The position numbers and the translations under genes are program-made. This document shows, one piece after another, positions 24,205 through 39,683 of a stretch of DNA of 64,000 bases. The notes beneath the pieces are model-generated. The model saw only the letters and a list, made by a program, of their open reading frames with translations, made no database searches and was not told where the DNA came from. Each line of letters starts with the position of its first letter. Positions within the stretch are counted from its first letter, which is position 1. Origin of the DNA: Zeugodacus cucurbitae (Eukaryota; Arthropoda; Insecta; Diptera; Tephritidae); assembly GCF_028554725.1 (NCBI RefSeq), contig NC_071670.1, positions 24,546,001 through 24,610,000 on the forward strand. Direction: 5' to 3'.

Positions 24205-26565
24205 GTTTATTCATAATCATTTATTTTGTATTTTATCACATGTAAGGTAAAAGTTCACTTTCCTGCAAGTTAAATATCGACAAATAAAAACATAAAGAAT
24301 GTTTACTCATAATCATTTATTTTGTATTTTTATCAGATTTATGATCAAGTTCAAATTCTTGCAAGTTGAATATTGACAAATAAAAACATAAAGAACATTT
24401 ATTCATAATCATTTATTTTGTATTTTATCAGATGTAAGATCAAGTTCACATTCTTGCAAGTTGAATATTGACAAATAAAAACATAAAGAGCATTTATTCA
24501 TAATCATTTATTTTGTATTTTATCACATTTAAGATCAAAGTTCACTTTCTTCCAAGTTGTTTATCGACAAATAAAAACATAAAGAATGTTTATTCATAAT
24601 CATTTATTTTGTATTTTTACCAGATTTATGATCAAGTTCAAATTCTTGCAAGTTGAATATTGACAAATAAAAACATAAAGAACATTTATTCATAATCATT
24701 TATTTTGTATTTTATCACATTTAAGATCAAAGTTCACTTTCTTGCAAGTTGTTTATCGACAACTGGAAACATAAAGAACATTTATTCATAATCATTTATT
24801 TCATATTTTATCAGATTTAAGATAAAAGTTCACTTTCGTGCAAGTTGAATATCGACAAATAAAAACATAAAGAACATAATTTCATTATCATTTATTTCGT
24901 ATTTTATCACATTTAAGATCAAAGTTCACTTTTATGCAAGTTAAATATCGACAAATAAAAACTTAAAGAATGTTTATTCATAATCATTTATTTTGTATTT
25001 TTATCAGATTTATGATCAAGTTCACATTCTTGCAAGTTGAATATTGACAAATAAAAACATAAAGAACATTTATTCATAATCATTTATTTTGTATTTTATC
25101 ACATTTAAGATCAAAGTTCCTTTTCTTGCAAGTTGAATATTGACAAATAAAAACATAATGAATGTTTATTCATAATCATTTATTTTGTATTTTATCACAT
25201 TTAAGATCAAAGTTCACTATCTTGCAAGTTAAATATCGACAAATAGAAACATAAAGAATGTTTATTCATAATCATTTATTTTGTATTTTTATCAGATTTA
25301 TGATCAAGTTCACATTCTTGCAAGTTGAATATTGACAAATAAAAACATAAAGAATATTTTATCATAATCATTTATTTTGTATTTTATCACATGTAAGATA
25401 ACAGTTCACTTTCCTGCAAGTTAAATACCGACAAATAAAAACATAAAGAATGTTTATTCATAATCATTTATTTTGTATTTTATCACATTTAATATCAAAG
25501 TTCACTATCTTGCAAGTAAATATCGACAAATAGAAACATTAAGAATGTTGATTCATAATCATTTATTTTGTATTTTTATCAGATTTATGATCAAGTTCAA
25601 TTTCTTGCAAGTTAAATATCGACAAATAAAAACATAAAGAATGTTTACTCATAATCATTTATTTTGTATTTTTATCAGATTTATGATCAAGTTCAAATTC
25701 TTGCAAGTTGAATATTGACAAATAAAAACATAAAGAACATTTATTCATAATCATTTATTTTGTATTTTATCACATTTAAGATCAAAGTTCACTTTCTTGC
25801 AAGTTGTTTATCGACAACTGGAAACATAAAGAATGTTAATTCATAATCATTTATTTCGTATTTTATTACATTTAAGATCAAAGTTCACTTTCGTGCAAGT
25901 TGAATATCGACAAATAAAAACATAAAGAACATAATTTCATAATCATTTATTTCGTATTTTATCACATTTAAGATCAAAGTTCACTTTCTTGCAAGTTGTT
26001 TATCGACAACTGGAAACATAAAGAATGTTAATTCATAATCATTTATTTCGTATCACATTTAAGATCAAAGTTCACTTTCGTGCAAGTTGAATATCGACAA
26101 ATAAAAACATAAAGAACATAATTTCATAATCATTTATTTCGTATTTTATCACATTTAAGATCAAAGTTCACTTTCCTGCAAGTTAAATATCGACAAATAA
26201 AAACATAAAGAATGTTTATTCATAATCATTTATTTTGTATTTTTATCAGATTTATGATCAAGTTCACATTCTTGCAAGTTGAATATTGACAAATAAAAAC
26301 ATAAAGAATATTTTATCATAATCACTTATTTTGTATTTTATCACATGTAAGATAGAATTTCCCTTTCCTGCAAGTTAAATACCGACAAATAAAAACATAA
26401 AGAACATTTATTCATAATCATTTATTTTGTATTTTATCACATTTAATATCAAAGTTCACTTTCTTGCAAGTTGTTTATCGACAAATAGAAACATAAAGAA
26501 TGTTAATTCATAATCATTTATTTTGTATTTTATCACATTTAAGATCAAAGTTCACTTTCTTGTAA
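24205..26565. repeat. 2580-bp displaced copy of about 21625-23985
   Basis: Marker positions (tattttatca at 22775 and 25355, gatagaattt at 23771 and 26351) keep a constant shift of 2580. In the interval corresponding to the replaced tract of copy 3, this copy keeps the original gatgtaag and cttccaag variants. Confidence 0.85.
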
Positions 26566-29500
26566 GTTGTTTATCGACAAATAAAAACATAAAGAATGTT
26601 TATTCATAATCATTTATTTTGTATTTTTATGAGATTTATGATCAAGTTCACATTCTTGCAAGTTGAATATTGACAAATAAAAACATAAAGAACATTTATT
26701 CATAATCATTTATTTTGTATTTTATCACATTTAAGATCAAAGTTCCTTTTCTTACAAGTTGAATATTGACAAATAAAAACATAATGAATGTTTATTCATA
26801 ATCATTTATTTTGTATTTTATCACATTTAAGATCAAAGTTCACTATCTTGCAAGTTAAATATCGACAAATAGAAACATAAAGAATGTTTATTCATAAACA
26901 TTTATTTTGTATTTTTATCAGATTTATGATCAAGTTCAAATTCTTGCAAGTTGAATATTGACAAATAAAAACATAAAGAACATAATTTCATAATGATTTA
27001 TTTCGTATTTTATCACATTTAAGATCAAAGTTCACTTTCCTGCAAGTTAAATATCGACAAATAAAAACATAAAGAATGTTTATTCATAATCATTTATTTT
27101 GTATTTTTATCAGATTTATGATCAAGTTCACTTTCTTGCAAGTTAAATATCGACAAATAAAAACATAAAGAATGTTTACTCATAATCATTTATTTTGTAT
27201 TTTTATGAGATTTATGGTCAAGTTCACATTCTTGCAAGTTGAATATTGACAAATAAAAACATAAAGAACATTTATTCATAATCATTTATTTTGTATTTTA
27301 TCACATTTAAGATCAAAGTTCCTTTTCTTGCAAGTTGAATATTGACAAATAAAAACATAATGAATGTTTATTCATAATCATTTATTTTGTATTTTATCAC
27401 ATTTAAGATCAAAGTTCACTTTCTTGCAAGTTGTTTATCGACAAATAAAAACATAAAGAATGTTTATTCATAATCATTTATTTTGTATTTTTATCAGATT
27501 TATGATCAAGTTCAATTTCTTGCAAGTTAAATATCGACAAATAAAAACATAAAGAATGTTTACTCATAATCATTTATTTTGTATTTTTATCAGATTTATG
27601 ATCAAGTTCAAATTCTTGCAAGTTGAATATTGACAAATAAAAACATAAAGAACATTTATTCATAATCATTTATTTTGTATTTTATCACATTTAAGATCAA
27701 AGTTCACTTTCTTGCAAGTTGTTTATCGACAACTGGAAACATAAAGAATGTTAATTCATAATCATTTATTTCGTATTTTATCACATTTAAGATCAAAGTT
27801 CACTTTCCTGCAAGTTAAATATCGACAAATAAAAACATAAAGAATGTTTATTCATAATCATTTATTTTGTATTTTATCAGATTTATGATCAAGTTCAAAT
27901 TCTTGCAAGTTGAATATTGACAAATAAAAACATAAAGAGCATTTATTCATAATCATTTATTTTGTATTTTATCACATGTAAGGTAAAAGTTCACTTTCCT
28001 GCAAGTTAAATATCGACAAATAAAAACATAAAGAATGTTTACTCATAATCATTTATTTTGTATTTTTATCAGATTTATGATCAAGTTCAAATTCTTGCAA
28101 GTTGAATATTGACAAATAAAAACATAAAGAACATTTATTCATAATCATTTATTTTGTATTTTATCACATTTAAGATCAAAGTTCACTTTCTTGCAAGTTG
28201 TTTATCGACAACTGGAAACATAAAGAATGTTAATTCATAATCATTTATTTCGTATTTTATTACATTTAAGATCAAAGTTCACTTTCGTGCAAGTTGAATA
28301 TCGACAAATAAAAACATAAAGAACATAATTTCATAATCATTTATTTCGTATTTTATCACATTTAAGATCAAAGTTCACTTTCTTGCAAGTTGTTTATCGA
28401 CAACTGGAAACATAAAGAATGTTAATTCATAATCATTTATTTCGTATCACATTTAAGATCAAAGTTCACTTTCGTGCAAGTTAAATACCGACAAATAAAA
28501 ACATAAAGAATGTTTATTCATAATCATTTATTTTGTATTTTATCACATTTAAGATCAAAGTTCACTTTCCTGCAAGTTAAATATCGACAAATAAAAACAT
28601 AAAGAATGTTTATTCATAATCATTTATTTTGTATTTTTATCAGATTTATGATCAAGTTCACATTCTTGCAAGTTGAATATTGACAAATAAAAACATAAAG
28701 AATATTTTATCATAATCACTTATTTTGTATTTTATCACATGTAAGATAGAATTTCCCTTTCCTGCAAGTTAAATACCGACAAATAAAAACATAAAGAACA
28801 TTTATTCATAATCATTTATTTTGTATTTTATCACATTTAATATCAAAGTTCACTTTCTTGCAAGTTGTTTATCGACAAATAGAAACATAAAGAATGTTAA
28901 TTCATAATCATTTATTTTGTATTTTATCACATTTAAGATCAAAGTTCACTTTCTTGCAAGTTGTTTATCGACAACTGGAAACATAAAGAATGTTAATTCA
29001 TAATCATTTATTTCGTATCACATTTAAGATCAAAGTTCACTTTCGTGCAAGTTGAATATCGACAAATAAAAACATAAAGAACATAATTTCATAATCATTT
29101 ATTTCGTATTTTATCACATTTAAGATCAAAGTTCACTTTCCTGCAAGTTAAATATCGACAAATAAAAACATAAAGAATGTTTATTCATAATCATTTATTT
29201 TGTATTTTATCAGATTTATGATCAAGTTCAAATTCTTGCAAGTTGAATATTGACAAATAAAAACATAAAGAGCATTTATTCATAATCATTTATTTTGTAT
29301 TTTATCACATGTAAGGTAAAAGTTCACTTTCCTGCAAGTTAAATATCGACAAATAAAAACATAAAGAATGTTTACTCATAATCATTTATTTTGTATTTTT
29401 ATCAGATTTATGATCAAGTTCAAATTCTTGCAAGTTGAATATTGACAAATAAAAACATAAAGAACATTTATTCATAATCATTTATTTTGTATTTTATCAG

Positions 29501-31249
29501 ATGTAAGATCAAGTTCACATTCTTGCAAGTTGAATATTGACAAATAAAAACATAAAGAGCATTTATTCATAATCATTTATTTTGTATTTTATCACATTTA
29601 AGATCAAAGTTCACTTTCTTCCAAGTTGTTTATCGACAAATAAAAACATAAAGAATGTTTATTCATAATCATTTATTTTGTATTTTTACCAGATTTATGA
29701 TCAAGTTCAAATTCTTGCAAGTTGAATATTGACAAATAAAAACATAAAGAACATTTATTCATAATCATTTATTTTGTATTTTATCACATTTAAGATCAAA
29801 GTTCACTTTCTTGCAAGTTGTTTATCGACAACTGGAAACATAAAGAACATTTATTCATAATCATTTATTTCATATTTTATCAGATTTAAGATAAAAGTTC
29901 ACTTTCGTGCAAGTTGAATATCGACAAATAAAAACATAAAGAACATAATTTCATTATCATTTATTTCGTATTTTATCACATTTAAGATCAAAGTTCACTT
30001 TTATGCAAGTTAAATATCGACAAATAAAAACTTAAAGAATGTTTATTCATAATCATTTATTTTGTATTTTTATCAGATTTATGATCAAGTTCACATTATT
30101 GCAAGTTGAATATTGACAAATAAAAACATAAAGAACATTTATTCATAATCATTTATTTTGTATTTTATCACATTTAAGATCAAAGTTCCTTTTCTTGCAA
30201 GTTGAATATTGACAAATAAAAACATAATGAATGTTTATTCATAATCATTTATTTTGTATTTTATCACATTTAAGATCAAAGTTCACTATCTTGCAAGTTA
30301 AATATCGACAAATAGAAACATAAAGAATGTTTATTCATAATCATTTATTTTGTATTTTTATCAGATTTATGATCAAGTTCACATTCTTGCAAGTTGAATA
30401 TTGACAAATAAAAACATAAAGAACATTTATTCATAATCATTTATTTTGTATTTTATCACATTTAAGATCAAAGTTCCTTTTATTGCAAGTTGAATATCGA
30501 CAAAAAAAAGCATAAAGAATGTTTATTCATAATCATTTATTTCGTATTTTATCACATTTAAGATCAAAGTTCACTTTCTTGCAAGTTGTTTATCGACAAA
30601 TAGAAACATAAAGAATGTTTATTCATAATAATTTATTTTGTATTTTTATCAGATATATGATCGAGTTCACTTTCTTGCAAGTTAAATATCGACAAATAAA
30701 AACATAAAGAATGTTTACTCATAATCACTTTCTTGCAAGTTGTTTATCGACAAATAAAAACATAAAGAACATTTATTCATAATCATTTATTTTGTATTTT
30801 ATCACATGTAAGATAAAAGTTCACTTTCCTGCAATTTAAATATCGACAAATAAAAACATAAAGAATGTTTATTCATAATCATTTATTTTGTATTTTATCA
30901 CATTTAATATCAAAGTTCACATTCTAGCAAGTTGAATATTGACAAATAAAAACATAAAGAACATTTATTCATAATCATGTATTTTGTATTTTATCACATG
31001 TTAGATAAAAGTTCACTTTCCTGCAAGTTAAATACCGAAAAATAAAAACATAAAGAATGTTTATTCATAATCATTTATTTTGTATTTTATCACATTTAAT
31101 ATCAAAGTTCACTTTCCTGCAAGTTAAATATCGACAAATAAAAACATAAAGAATGTTTATTCATAATCATTTATTTTGTATTTTATCACATTTAATATAA
31201 AAGTTCACATTCTAGCAAGTTGAATATTGACAAATAAAAACATAAAGAA
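26566..31249. repeat. Satellite block with mosaic of earlier units
   Basis: Monomers from several earlier contexts. About 28.0-28.9 kb repeats about 25.6-26.5 kb (shift about 2395). About 29.2-30.4 kb repeats about 24.2-25.3 kb (gatgtaag at 24431 and 29500, shift 5069). Near 30.72 kb a monomer is cut short (cataatcactttcttgc). No gene or unrelated insertion is seen. Confidence 0.8.
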
Positions 31250-34189
31250 CATTTATTCATAATCATTTATTTTGTATTTTATCACATGTAAGATAAAAGT
31301 TCACTTTCGTGCAAGTTAAATACCGACAAATAAAAACATAAAGAATGTTTATTCATAATCATTTATTTTGAATTTTATCACATTTAATATCAAAGTTCAC
31401 TTTCTTGAAAGTTGTTTATCGACAAATAGAAACATAAAGAATGTTTATTCATAATCATTTATTTTGTATTTTTATCAGATTTATGATCAAGTTCACATTC
31501 TTGCAAGTTGAATATTGACAAATAAAAACTTAAAGAACATTTATTCATAATCATTTATTTTGTATTTTATCACATTTAAGATCAAAGTTCACTTTCTTGC
31601 AAGTTGTTTATCGACAAATAGAAACATAAAGAATGTTTATTCATGCTCATTTATTTTGTATTTTTATCAGATTTATGATCAAGTTCACTTTCTTGCAAGT
31701 TAAATATCGACAAATAAAAACATAAAGAATGTTTACTCATAATCTTTTATTTTGTATTTTTATGAGATTTATGATCAAGTTCACATTCTTGCAAGTTGAA
31801 TATTGACAAATAAAAACATAAAGAACATTTATTCATAATCATTTATTTTGTATTTTATCACATTTAAGATCAAAGTTCACTTTCTTGCAAGTTGTTAATC
31901 GACAACTGAAAACATAAAGAACATTTATTCATAATCATTTATTTCATATTTTATCAGATTTAAGATAAAAGTTCACTTTCGTGCAAGTTGAATATTAAAA
32001 ATAAAAACATAAAGAACATTTATTCATAATCATTAATTTTGTATTTTTATCAGATTTAAGATCAAAGTTCACATTCTAGCAAGTTGAATATTGACAAATA
32101 AAAACATAAAGAACATACATTCATAATCATTTATTTCGTATTTTATCACATTTAAGATCAAAGTTCACTTTCTTGCAAGTTGTTTATCGACAAATAGAAA
32201 CATAAAGAATGTTTATTCATAATCATTTATTTTGTATTTTCATCAGATTTATGATCAAGTTCACTTTCTTGCAAGTTAAATATCGACAAATAAAAACATA
32301 AAGAATGTTTACTCATAATCATTTATTTTGTATTTTTATCAGATTTGTGATCAAGTTCACATTCTTGCAAGTTGAATATTGACAAACAAAAACATAAAGA
32401 ACATTTATTCATAATCATTTATTTTGTATTTTATCACATTTAAGATCAAAGTTCACTTTCTTGCAAGTTGTTAATCGACAAATAAAAACATAAAGAATGT
32501 TTACTCATAATCATTTATTTTGTATTTTATCACATTTAATATCAAAGTTCACTTTCCTGCAAGTTAAATATCGATAAATAAAAACATAAAGAATGTTTAT
32601 TCATAATCATTTATTTTGTATTTTATCACATTTAATATCAAAGTTCACTTTCCTGCAAGTTAAATATCGACAAATAAAAGCATAAAGAATGTTTATTCAT
32701 AATCATTTACTTTGTATTTTATCACATTTAAGATCAAAGTTCACTTTCTTGCAAGTTGTTTATCGACAAATAGAAACATAAAGAATGTTTATTCATAATA
32801 ATTTATTTTGTATTTTTATCAGATTTATGATCAAGTTCACTTTCTTGCAAGTTGAATATTGACAAATAAAAACATAAAGAACATTTATTCATAATCATTT
32901 ACTTTGTATTTTATCACATTTAAGATCAAAGTTCACTTTCTTGCAAGTTGTTTATCGACAAATAGAAACATAAAGAATGTTTATTCATAATAATTTATTT
33001 TGTATTTTTATCAGATTTATGATCAAGTTCACTTTCTTGCAAGTTAAATATCGACAAATAAAAACATAAAGAATGTTTACTCATAATCACTTTCTTGCAA
33101 GTTGTTTATCGACAAATAGAAACACAAAGAATGTTTATTCATAATCATTTATTTTGTATTTGTATCAGATTTATGATCAAGTTCACTTTCTTGCAAGTTA
33201 AATATCGACAAATAAAAACATAAAGAACGTTTACTCATAATCATTTATTTTTTATTTTTATCAGATTTATGATCAAGTTCACATTCTTGCAAGTTGTTTA
33301 TCGACAAATAAAAACATAAAGAACATTTATTCATAATCATTTATTTTGTATTTTATCACATGTAAGATAAAAGTTCACTTTCCTGCAATTTAAATATCGA
33401 CAAATAAAAACATAAAGAATGTTTATTCCTAATCATTTATTTTGTATTTTATCACATTTAATATCAAAGTTCAATTTCCTGCAAGTTAAATATCGACAAA
33501 TAAAAACATAAAGAATGTTTATTCATAATAATTTATTTTGTATTTTTATCACATTTAATATCAAAGTTCACATTCTAGCAAATTGAATATGGACAAATAA
33601 AAACATAAAGAACATTTATTTATAATCATTTATTTTGTATTTTATCACATGCAAGATAAAAGTTCACTTTCCTGCAAGTTAAATATCGACAAATAAAAAC
33701 ATAAAGAATGTTTATTCATAATCATTTATTTTGTATTTTTATCAGATTTATGATCAAGTTCACATTCTTGCATGTTGAATATTGACAAATAAAAACATAA
33801 AGAACATTTATTCATAATCATTTATTTTGTATTTTATCACATTTAAGATCAAAGTTCCTTTTATTGCAAGTTGAATATCGACAAAAAAAAAGCATAAAGA
33901 ATGTTTATTCATAATCATTTATTTTGTATTTTATCACATTTAATATCAAAGTTCACTTTCCTGCAAGTTAAATATCAACAAATAAAAACATAAAGAATGT
34001 TTATTCATAATCATTTATTTTGTATTTTATCACATTTAATATCAAAGTTCACATTCTAGCAAGTTGAATATTGACAAATAAAAACATAAAGAACATTTAT
34101 TCATAATCATTTATTTTGTATTTTATCACATGTTAGATAAAAGTTCACTTTCCTGCAAGTTAAATACCGAATAATAAAAACATAAAGAA
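31250..34189. repeat. Higher-order unit C, copy 1 (2940 bp)
   Basis: Begins at the monomer with cacatgtaagat and tttcgtgcaag. Includes the diagnostic cattaatttt at 32031 and a monomer with tcatgctc. Followed head to tail by three further copies. Confidence 0.87.
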
Positions 34190-36841
34190 CATTTATTCAT
34201 AATCATTTATTTTGTATTTTATCACATGTAAGATAAAAGTTCACTTTCGTGCAAGTTAAATACCGACAAATAAAAACATAAAGAATGTTTATTCATAATC
34301 ATTTATTTTGAATTTTATCACATTTAATATCAAAGTTCACTTTCTTGAAAGTTGTTTATCGACAAATAGAAACATAAAGAATGTTTATTCATAATCATTT
34401 ATTTTGTATTTTTATCAGATTTATGATCAAGTTCACATTCTTGCAAGTTGAATATTGACAAATAAAAACTTAAAGAACATTTATTCATAATCATTTATTT
34501 TGTATTTTATCACATTTAAGATCAAAGTTCACTTTCTTGCAAGTTGTTAATCGACAACTGAAAACATAAAGAACATTTATTCATAATCATTTATTTCATA
34601 TTTTATCAGATTTAAGATAAAAGTTCACTTTCGTGCAAGTTGAATATTAAAAATAAAAACATAAAGAACATTTATTCATAATCATTAATTTTGTATTTTT
34701 ATCAGATTTAAGATCAAAGTTCACATTCTAGCAAGTTGAATATTGACAAATAAAAACATAAAGAACATACATTCATAATCATTTATTTCGTATTTTATCA
34801 CATTTAAGATCAAAGTTCACTTTCTTGCAAGTTGTTTATCGACAAATAGAAACATAAAGAATGTTTATTCATAATCATTTATTTTGTATTTTCATCAGAT
34901 TTATGATCAAGTTCACTTTCTTGCAAGTTAAATATCGACAAATAAAAACATAAAGAATGTTTACTCATAATCATTTATTTTGTATTTTTATCAGATTTGT
35001 GATCAAGTTCACATTCTTGCAAGTTGAATATTGACAAACAAAAACATAAAGAACATTTATTCATAATCATTTATTTTGTATTTTATCACATTTAAGATCA
35101 AAGTTCACTTTCTTGCAAGTTGTTAATCGACAAATAAAAACATAAAGAATGTTTACTCATAATCATTTATTTTGTATTTTATCACATTTAATATCAAAGT
35201 TCACTTTCCTGCAAGTTAAATATCGATAAATAAAAACATAAAGAATGTTTATTCATAATCATTTATTTTGTATTTTATCACATTTAATATCAAAGTTCAC
35301 TTTCCTGCAAGTTAAATATCGACAAATAAAAGCATAAAGAATGTTTATTCATAATCATTTACTTTGTATTTTATCACATTTAAGATCAAAGTTCACTTTC
35401 TTGCAAGTTGTTTATCGACAAATAGAAACATAAAGAATGTTTATTCATAATAATTTATTTTGTATTTTTATCAGATTTATGATCAAGTTCACTTTCTTGC
35501 AAGTTGAATATTGACAAATAAAAACATAAAGAACATTTATTCATAATCATTTACTTTGTATTTTATCACATTTAAGATCAAAGTTCACTTTCTTGCAAGT
35601 TGTTTATCGACAAATAGAAACATAAAGAATGTTTATTCATAATAATTTATTTTGTATTTTTATCAGATTTATGATCAAGTTCACTTTCTTGCAAGTTAAA
35701 TATCGACAAATAAAAACATAAAGAATGTTTACTCATAATCACTTTCTTGCAAGTTGTTTATCGACAAATAGAAACACAAAGAATGTTTATTCATAATCAT
35801 TTATTTTGTATTTGTATCAGATTTATGATCAAGTTCACTTTCTTGCAAGTTAAATATCGACAAATAAAAACATAAAGAACGTTTACTCATAATCATTTAT
35901 TTTTTATTTTTATCAGATTTATGATCAAGTTCACATTCTTGCAAGTTGTTTATCGACAAATAAAAACATAAACAACATTTATTCATAATCATTTATTTTG
36001 TATTTTATCACATGTAAGATAAAAGTTCACTTTCCTGCAATTTAAATATCGACAAATAAAAACATAAAGAATGTTTATTCCTAATCATTTATTTTGTATT
36101 TTATCACATTTAATATCAAAGTTCAATTTCCTGCAAGTTAAATATCGACAAATAAAAACATAAAGAATGTTTATTCATAATAATTTATTTTGTATTTTTA
36201 TCACATTTAATATCAAAGTTCACATTCTAGCAAATTGAATATGGACAAATAAAAACATAAAGAACATTTATTTATAATCATTTATTTTGTATTTTATCAC
36301 ATGCAAGATAAAAGTTCACTTTCCTGCAAGTTAAATATCGACAAATAAAAACATAAAGAATGTTTATTCATAATCATTTATTTTGTATTTTTATCAGATT
36401 TATGATCAAGTTCACATTCTTGCATGTTGAATATTGACAAATAAAAACATAAAGAACATTTATTCATAATCATTTATTTTGTATTTTATCACATTTAAGA
36501 TCAAAGTTCCTTTTATTGCAAGTTGAATATCGACAAAAAAAAAGCATAAAGAATGTTTATTCATAATCATTTATTTTGTATTTTATCACATTTAATATCA
36601 AAGTTCACTTTCCTGCAAGTTAAATATCAACAAATAAAAACATAAAGAATGTTTATTCATAATCATTTATTTTGTATTTTATCACATTTAATATCAAAGT
36701 TCACATTCTAGCAAGTTGAATATTGACAAATAAAAACATAAAGAACATTTATTCATAATCATTTATTTTGTATTTTATCACATGTTAGATAAAAGTTCAC
36801 TTTCCTGCAAGTTAAATACCGAATAATAAAAACATAAAGAA
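34190..36841. repeat. Higher-order unit C, copy 2 (2652 bp, three monomers shorter)
   Basis: Same start as copy 1 (aatcatttat at 34201). It lacks a 288-bp stretch near 34540 that in copies 1, 3 and 4 holds the tcatgctc or tcatactc monomer and the aatcttttattttg monomer. 288 is exactly 3 x 96. cattaatttt is at 34683. Confidence 0.87.
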
Positions 36842-39683
36842 CATTTATTCATAATCATTTATTTTGTATTTTATCACATGTAAGATAAAAGTTCACTTTC
36901 GTGCAAGTTAAATACCGACAAATAAAAACATAAAGAATGTTTATTCATAATCATTTATTTTGAATTTTATCACATTTAATATCAAAGTTCACTTTCTTGA
37001 AAGTTGTTTATCGACAAATAGAAACATAAAGAATGTTTATTCATAATCATTTATTTTGTATTTTTATCAGATTTATGATCAAGTTCACATTCTTGCAAGT
37101 TGAATATTGACAAATAAAAACTTAAAGAACATTTATTCATAATCATTTATTTTGTATTTTATCACATTTAAGATCAAAGTTCACTTTCTTGCAAGTTGTT
37201 TATCGACAAATAGAAACATAAAGAATGTTTATTCATACTCATTTATTTTGTATTTTTATCAGATTTATGATCAAGTTCACTTTCTTGCAAGTTAAATATC
37301 GACAAATAAAAACATAAAGAATGTTTACTCATAATCTTTTATTTTGTATTTTTATGAGATTTATGATCAAGTTCACATTCTTGCAAGTTGAATATTGACA
37401 AATAAAAACATAAAGAACATTTATTCATAATCATTTATTTTGTATTTTATCACATTTAAGATCAAAGTTCACTTTCTTGCAAGTTGTTAATCGACAACTG
37501 AAAACATAAAGAACATTTATTCATAATCATTTATTTCATATTTTATCAGATTTAAGATAAAAGTTCACTTTCGTGCAAGTTGAATATTAAAAATAAAAAC
37601 ATAAAGAACATTTATTCATAATCATTAATTTTGTATTTTTATCAGATTTAAGATCAAAGTTCACATTCTAGCAAGTTGAATATTGACAAATAAAAACATA
37701 AAGAACATACATTCATAATCATTTATTTCGTATTTTATCACATTTAAGATCAAAGTTCACTTTCTTGCAAGTTGTTTATCGACAAATAGAAACATAAAGA
37801 ATGTTTATTCATAATCATTTATTTTGTATTTTCATCAGATTTATGATCAAGTTCACTTTCTTGCAAGTTAAATATCGACAAATAAAAACATAAAGAATGT
37901 TTACTCATAATCATTTATTTTGTATTTTTATCAGATTTGTGATCAAGTTCACATTCTTGCAAGTTGAATATTGACAAACAAAAACATAAAGAACATTTAT
38001 TCATAATCATTTATTTTGTATTTTATCACATTTAAGATCAAAGTTCACTTTCTTGCAAGTTGTTAATCGACAAATAAAAACATAAAGAATGTTTACTCAT
38101 AATCATTTATTTTGTATTTTATCACATTTAATATCAAAGTTCACTTTCCTGCAAGTTAAATATCGATAAATAAAAACATAAAGAATGTTTATTCATAATC
38201 ATTTATTTTGTATTTTATCACATTTAATATCAAAGTTCACTTTCCTGCAAGTTAAATATCGACAAATAAAAGCATAAAGAATGTTTATTCATAATCATTT
38301 ACTTTGTATTTTATCACATTTAAGATCAAAGTTCACTTTCTTGCAAGTTGTTTATCGACAAATAGAAACATAAAGAATGTTTATTCATAATAATTTATTT
38401 TGTATTTTTATCAGATTTATGATCAAGTTCACTTTCTTGCAAGTTGAATATTGACAAATAAAAACATAAAGAACATTTATTCATAATCATTTACTTTGTA
38501 TTTTATCACATTTAAGATCAAAGTTCACTTTCTTGCAAGTTGTTTATCGACAAATAGAAACATAAAGAATGTTTATTCATAATAATTTATTTTGTATTTT
38601 TATCAGATTTATGATCAAGTTCACTTTCTTGCAAGTTAAATATCGACAAATAAAAACATAAAGAATGTTTACTCATAATCACTTTCTTGCAAGTTGTTTA
38701 TCGACAAATAGAAACACAAAGAATGTTTATTCATAATCATTTATTTTGTATTTTTATCAGATTTATGATCAAGTTCACTTTCTTGCAAGTTAAATATCGA
38801 CAAATAAAAACATAAAGAACGTTTACTCATAATCATTTATTTTGTATTTTTATCAGATTTATGATCAAGTTCACATTCTTGCAAGTTGTTTATCGACAAA
38901 TAAAAACATAAAGAACATTTATTCATAATCATTTATTTTGTATTTTATCACGTGTAAGATAAAAGTTCACTTTCCTGCAATTTAAATATCGACAAATAGA
39001 AACATAAAGAATGTTTATTCATAATCATTTATTTTGTATTTTCATCAGATTTATGATCAAGTTCACTTTCTTGCAAGTTAAATATCGACAAATAAAAACA
39101 TAAAGAATGTTTACTCATAATCATTTATTTTGTATTTTTATCAGATTTGTGATCAAGTTCACATTCTTGCAAGTTGAATATTGACAAACAAAAACATAAA
39201 GAACATTTATTCATAATCATTTATTTTGTATTTTATCACATTTAAGATCAAAGTTCACTTTCTTGCAAGTTGTTAATCGACAAATAAAAACATAAAGAAT
39301 GTTTACTCATAATCATTTATTTTGTATTTTATCACATTTAATATCAAAGTTCACTTTCCTGCAAGTTAAATATCGATAAATAAAAACATAAAGAATGTTT
39401 ATTCATAATCATTTACTTTGTATTTTATCACATTTAAGATCAAAGTTCACTTTCCTGCAAGTTAAATATCAACAAATAAAAACATAAAGAATGTTTATTC
39501 ATAATCATTTATTTTGTATTTTATCACATTTAATATCAAAGTTCACATTCTAGCAAGTTGAATATTGACAAATAAAAACATAAAGAACATTTATTCATAA
39601 TCATTTATTTTGTATTTTATCACATGTTAGATAAAAGTTCACTTTCCTGCAAGTTAAATACCGAAAAATAAAAACATAAAGAA
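36842..39683. repeat. Higher-order unit C, copy 3 (2842 bp)
   Basis: cattaatttt is at 37623. The three-monomer stretch missing from copy 2 is present (tcatactc near 37236). From about 38.98 kb the monomer order departs from copies 1 and 2, replacing a group of monomers with a second copy of the tttcatcag and tttgtgatc group. Confidence 0.85.
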
